This document shows positions 43,151 through 45,433 of a stretch of 45,433 nucleotides of DNA, in pieces. The stretch's first letter is position 1. The number at the start of each line of letters is the position of its first letter. Under the pieces are notes generated by a model that was given only the letters and a program-made list of their open reading frames with translations, made no database searches and was not told where the DNA came from. The translations under genes and the position numbers were made by a program. Source of the stretch: an uncultured Agathobaculum sp. (GTDB taxonomy: Bacteria; Bacillota; Clostridia; Oscillospirales; Butyricicoccaceae); the NCBI RefSeq assembly GCF_944384765.1, contig NZ_CALWUM010000016.1, forward strand, positions 1 through 45,433. Direction: 5' to 3'.

Positions 43151-44023
43151 TTAGCCGATTTTGGCTACAGCCTCACGGATCATGTGCTTAACATAAACAT
43201 AAACCATTTCCTTGCGGTATTCTGCCGAGGCGCGCTGATCCGAAATCGGAGTAACCGATTGCTCTGCCAGACGAGCGGCCTGCTCGATCACGTCATCTGT
43301 CAGCTTTTTACCTACCAGCAGATCTTCTACCGCGTGAGCACGGATCGGCTTGGGCGCAACTGCACCCAGTGCGATGCGTGCCTTATTGACCGTACCATCT
43401 GCATCCAGACCAATGCGTACACCGACGCAAACGATCGAAATATCAGTATCACCACGGATCGCATGCTTGTAGTATGCCGCTGCACAGCGATCACCTTGAG
43501 CGGGCAAGGTAAAGCTGACAACAATCTCACCCTGTTCGAGAACGGTCTTGCCCGGGCCAACGAAAAAGTCCTCAATCGGAATATCCCGCTTGCCGTTCGG
43601 ACCGATTACGTTGACAACGGCATCCGAAATCAACAACCCCGGAGTGGTATCTGCACTAGGGGACGCGTTACAATTGTTGCCGCCCAATGTTGCACGGTTG
43701 CGGATCTGAGTGCTAGAAACATGGCCAGCGCATTCTGCAATGATCTCCCACTGACTTTTGCACAGAGACGGGTCACGAGACAGGCTCATCAGATCATGTG
43801 TTGCACCAATTACAGCCTTGTCCGTACCAATCTCCACATTCTTCAGCTCTGGAATCGCGGAAATATCTACAATTGCCTTCACTCGAAGCATATGTGCCTT
43901 CAACCGGATAACTACGTCCGTACCACCAGCGACAATCTTGCAGTCGCTGCCAAATTCCTGCACCAGCTTAATCGCCTCATCCAGGGTTTTGGGTCGAAAA
44001 TACTTTTCAAATTTCATTACCAT
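43151..44023 (-). CDS. Mo-hydroxylase FAD-binding subunit (XdhB-like)
   Basis: A 290-residue protein of the CoxM/XdhB class. VAGGTDVV (31-38) and ATLGGNNCNASPSADT bind FAD, and the CO-dehydrogenase-flavoprotein C-terminal domain follows (about 175-285). It passes electrons from the Fe-S subunit to an acceptor such as NAD or a flavodoxin. No extra 4Fe-4S insertion is seen, unlike the 4-hydroxybenzoyl-CoA reductase beta subunit. It starts 14 bases after the Fe-S subunit gene. Confidence 0.93.
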   Translation of the reverse strand: MVMKFEKYFRPKTLDEAIKLVQEFGSDCKIVAGGTDVVIRLKAHMLRVKAIVDISAIPELKNVEIGTDKAVIGATHDLMSLSRDPSLCKSQWEIIAECAGHVSSTQIRNRATLGGNNCNASPSADTTPGLLISDAVVNVIGPNGKRDIPIEDFFVGPGKTVLEQGEIVVSFTLPAQGDRCAAAYYKHAIRGDTDISIVCVGVRIGLDADGTVNKARIALGAVAPKPIRAHAVEDLLVGKKLTDDVIEQAARLAEQSVTPISDQRASAEYRKEMVYVYVKHMIREAVAKIG

Positions 44024-44037
44024 CGTGTTTTCCCCCT

Positions 44038-44529
44038 TTAAGCCTTGGCGTTCATCTCATCGCGCGCCGCTTCCACAGCTTCGATGATCTTTTTGTAGCC
44101 CGTGCAGCGGCAAAGGTTGCCGTGCAGCGCCTCACGAATTTCGTCTTCAGTAGCGTGGGGGTTCTCATCCAGCAGCGCCTTTGCAGACAGAATCATACCC
44201 GGCGTGCAATATCCACACTGGATTGCAAAATGTTCGATAAATGCTTTCTGCAACGGATGAAGGCCGTTTTCGCCCTCCAAACCTTCAATAGTAGTGACTT
44301 TAGTTCCTTCTGCTTGGCCGATCAGAATAGAGCAGGACTTAACAGCTTTGCCGTCCATGATTACAGTGCAAACACCACAGTTGGAATCGTCGCAGCCATG
44401 TTTAACGCCAGTCAGCCCCAGATCCTCGCGCAGTACTTCGAGCAGTGTACGGTTGGGTGCAACCAAAAGTTCCACCGGTCGTCCATTTACCTCAAAAGAA
44501 ACTACGATTTTGTTATCCAAAACACTCAC
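44038..44529 (-). CDS. Mo-hydroxylase [2Fe-2S] subunit (XdhC/CoxS-like)
   Basis: A 163-residue electron-transfer subunit. Plant-type cluster ligands are Cys46, Cys51, Cys54 and Cys66; the second, helical-domain cluster has Cys105, Cys108, Cys140 and Cys142. This is the complete set for the family. It carries electrons from the Mo site to the FAD subunit. The start is GTG, overlapping the large-subunit stop by 4 bases, so the complex is translationally coupled. Confidence 0.95.
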   Translation of the reverse strand: MSVLDNKIVVSFEVNGRPVELLVAPNRTLLEVLREDLGLTGVKHGCDDSNCGVCTVIMDGKAVKSCSILIGQAEGTKVTTIEGLEGENGLHPLQKAFIEHFAIQCGYCTPGMILSAKALLDENPHATEDEIREALHGNLCRCTGYKKIIEAVEAARDEMNAKA

Positions 44530-45410
44530 TTTGCAGCCGCCTCCTTTGCCTTCTTTTCCTTAATGAGCTTCAAAATGCGCTCTGCTGTCATCGGGAAATA
44601 TGTCGGGCGCACACCAACAGCCTGATAGATCGCTTCTGCGATTGCAGGCGGGAACGGGATGGTAATAGACTCCGCCATGCCCTTTGCGCCGAACGGACCG
44701 TCCGGAAGCGGATCCGGATTGATAAACGAATGGAAGTTTTCAATTTTCGGGGACGCCAACACATCTGCCACACGGTAGTCCGACAGACCCGTGTTCATAA
44801 TTGCGCCGTTCTTATCATAGATTTCCTCTTCCTGCGTCACATAGCTGGTCGCCATCATAACGCCGCCTTCAATCTGGCCTTCGACCATCTTGGGATTGAT
44901 CGGGTTGCCGGTATCTGCAGAGCACGCAACACGCAGCAGCTTAACCTGTCCAGTCTCTTCGTTAACAGCGACTTCCACCGCTGCCGCAGCATACTGGAAC
45001 CAGTTCCACATACGCTTGGTCAGGCCGTCATGACCCCAGGAGCGAATGGGCGCGGGGCAGAATACGCCATGGCCTTCTACGGGCGAGAAGCGCATTAGAC
45101 CCCAGTTGCCCTGTTCATAAGGAGAGGTATTTTTGAACAGTTCAGACAGCGCCAGTTCCTGAATATCCGAGCCAAGGATCTTAGCCTTGTCGCCATGGAT
45201 CTCGACCTTGCTCTTATGTACGCCAACCTCGCGCGCCGCCGCTTCCTGAAGCTTATCCTTAACCTCCTCAGCTGCGATCTTAACCGCATTGCCGGTGGTA
45301 TAGGTTGTACGGGAAGATGCAGAATAATTGTCAAACGGTGTCAAAACGCTGTCGCCCTTGCTACGAAAATAGATCGTAGTGTGAACCTTGACAAACAGGT
45401 TTTCAACGCC
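44526..45410 (-). CDS. Mo-hydroxylase molybdenum-binding subunit, C-terminal part
   Basis: The C-terminal 290 or so residues of a xanthine-dehydrogenase-family large subunit (normally about 750). TPFDNYSASSRTTYTTGNAVK, VACSADTGNPINPKMVEGQIEGG and FGAKGMAES, with the catalytic Glu, are present; the N-terminal half should lie beyond the window. The same frame is open up to 45410 and then meets two consecutive TGA codons (45411-45416), so the join to the upstream half is broken or in another frame. Genuine frameshift, degraded gene or sequence error at the contig end are all possible. Substrate not readable. Confidence 0.8.
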   Translation of the reverse strand, partial: GVENLFVKVHTTIYFRSKGDSVLTPFDNYSASSRTTYTTGNAVKIAAEEVKDKLQEAAAREVGVHKSKVEIHGDKAKILGSDIQELALSELFKNTSPYEQGNWGLMRFSPVEGHGVFCPAPIRSWGHDGLTKRMWNWFQYAAAAVEVAVNEETGQVKLLRVACSADTGNPINPKMVEGQIEGGVMMATSYVTQEEEIYDKNGAIMNTGLSDYRVADVLASPKIENFHSFINPDPLPDGPFGAKGMAESITIPFPPAIAEAIYQAVGVRPTYFPMTAERILKLIKEKKAKEAAAK

Positions 45411-45433
45411 TCATCAATGAAAGATCGACAACA

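Noticed and set aside
45411..45416. TGA codons as selenocysteine in a selenium-dependent hydroxylase
   Set aside because: Two TGA in tandem at a position without a known Sec residue, and no SECIS-like hairpin evident; selenium in these hydroxylases is a labile ligand, not encoded Sec.
1..45433. CRISPR array or complete insertion sequence
   Set aside because: No regularly spaced direct repeats and no transposase frame were found; the only mobile-element trace is the integrase fragment.

Overview
The window looks like chromosomal DNA of an anaerobic, low-oxygen Gram-positive of the class Clostridia. A GC-rich Oscillospiraceae or Butyricicoccaceae-type gut bacterium is my best guess; the genus is not determined. 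The basis is sigma-A promoters with 17-bp spacers, strong GGAGG ribosome sites, frequent TTG/GTG starts, a PPi-type phosphofructokinase, and the Gram-positive gene order nusB-xseA-xseB-ispA-OLE RNA-oapA-dxs-tlyA-nadK-argR-recN.

Left part (1-21.9 kb, GC-rich housekeeping). A tRNA-Asp is cut by the window edge. It is followed by a minus-strand set (TrpR-like regulator, methyltransferase, Hsp33), then divergent glycolytic genes: fructose-bisphosphate aldolase (minus) and PPi-dependent phosphofructokinase (plus). The plus strand continues with a membrane protein, a B3/B4-domain protein, an ECF-type sigma factor with a membrane partner, and rarA. A long minus-strand operon runs from nusB (21.5 kb) to tyrS (9.3 kb). 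It covers transcription antitermination, exonuclease VII, isoprenoid precursors (ispA, dxs), rRNA methylation, NAD kinase, ArgR, RecN and TyrRS. A roughly 700-nt gap between ispA and dxs is assigned to the large non-coding OLE RNA, with its protein partner OapA just downstream.

Boundary (21.8-26.9 kb). A tRNA-Pro is followed by a truncated tyrosine recombinase that has lost a catalytic arginine. Then come pyruvate carboxylase and a decayed fragment of a phosphoglycerate kinase of the short archaeal-like type. These look like scars of past insertion and loss.

Right part (26.9-45.4 kb, more AT-rich, accessory). This is a molybdenum-hydroxylase locus. It holds molybdate uptake (modABC), a ModE-like regulator, cofactor genes (mogA, MOSC protein, moaA, MoeA-like, mocA), an XdhC-type maturation factor, and the three hydroxylase subunits (Fe-S, FAD, and the C-terminal part of the Mo subunit at the edge). 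A PucR-type regulator and a CBS-domain pyrophosphatase are also present. Embedded among them are catabolic-looking genes: a fumarylacetoacetase-family enzyme, a VOC protein, a metallo-beta-lactamase-fold hydrolase, a stand-alone CinA domain and a glycerol-dehydrogenase-like enzyme. Paired GATTAT operators sit in the divergent promoter. Together they suggest an inducible anaerobic pathway that hydroxylates a heterocyclic or aromatic substrate and then processes the product; the substrate cannot be read from the sequence.
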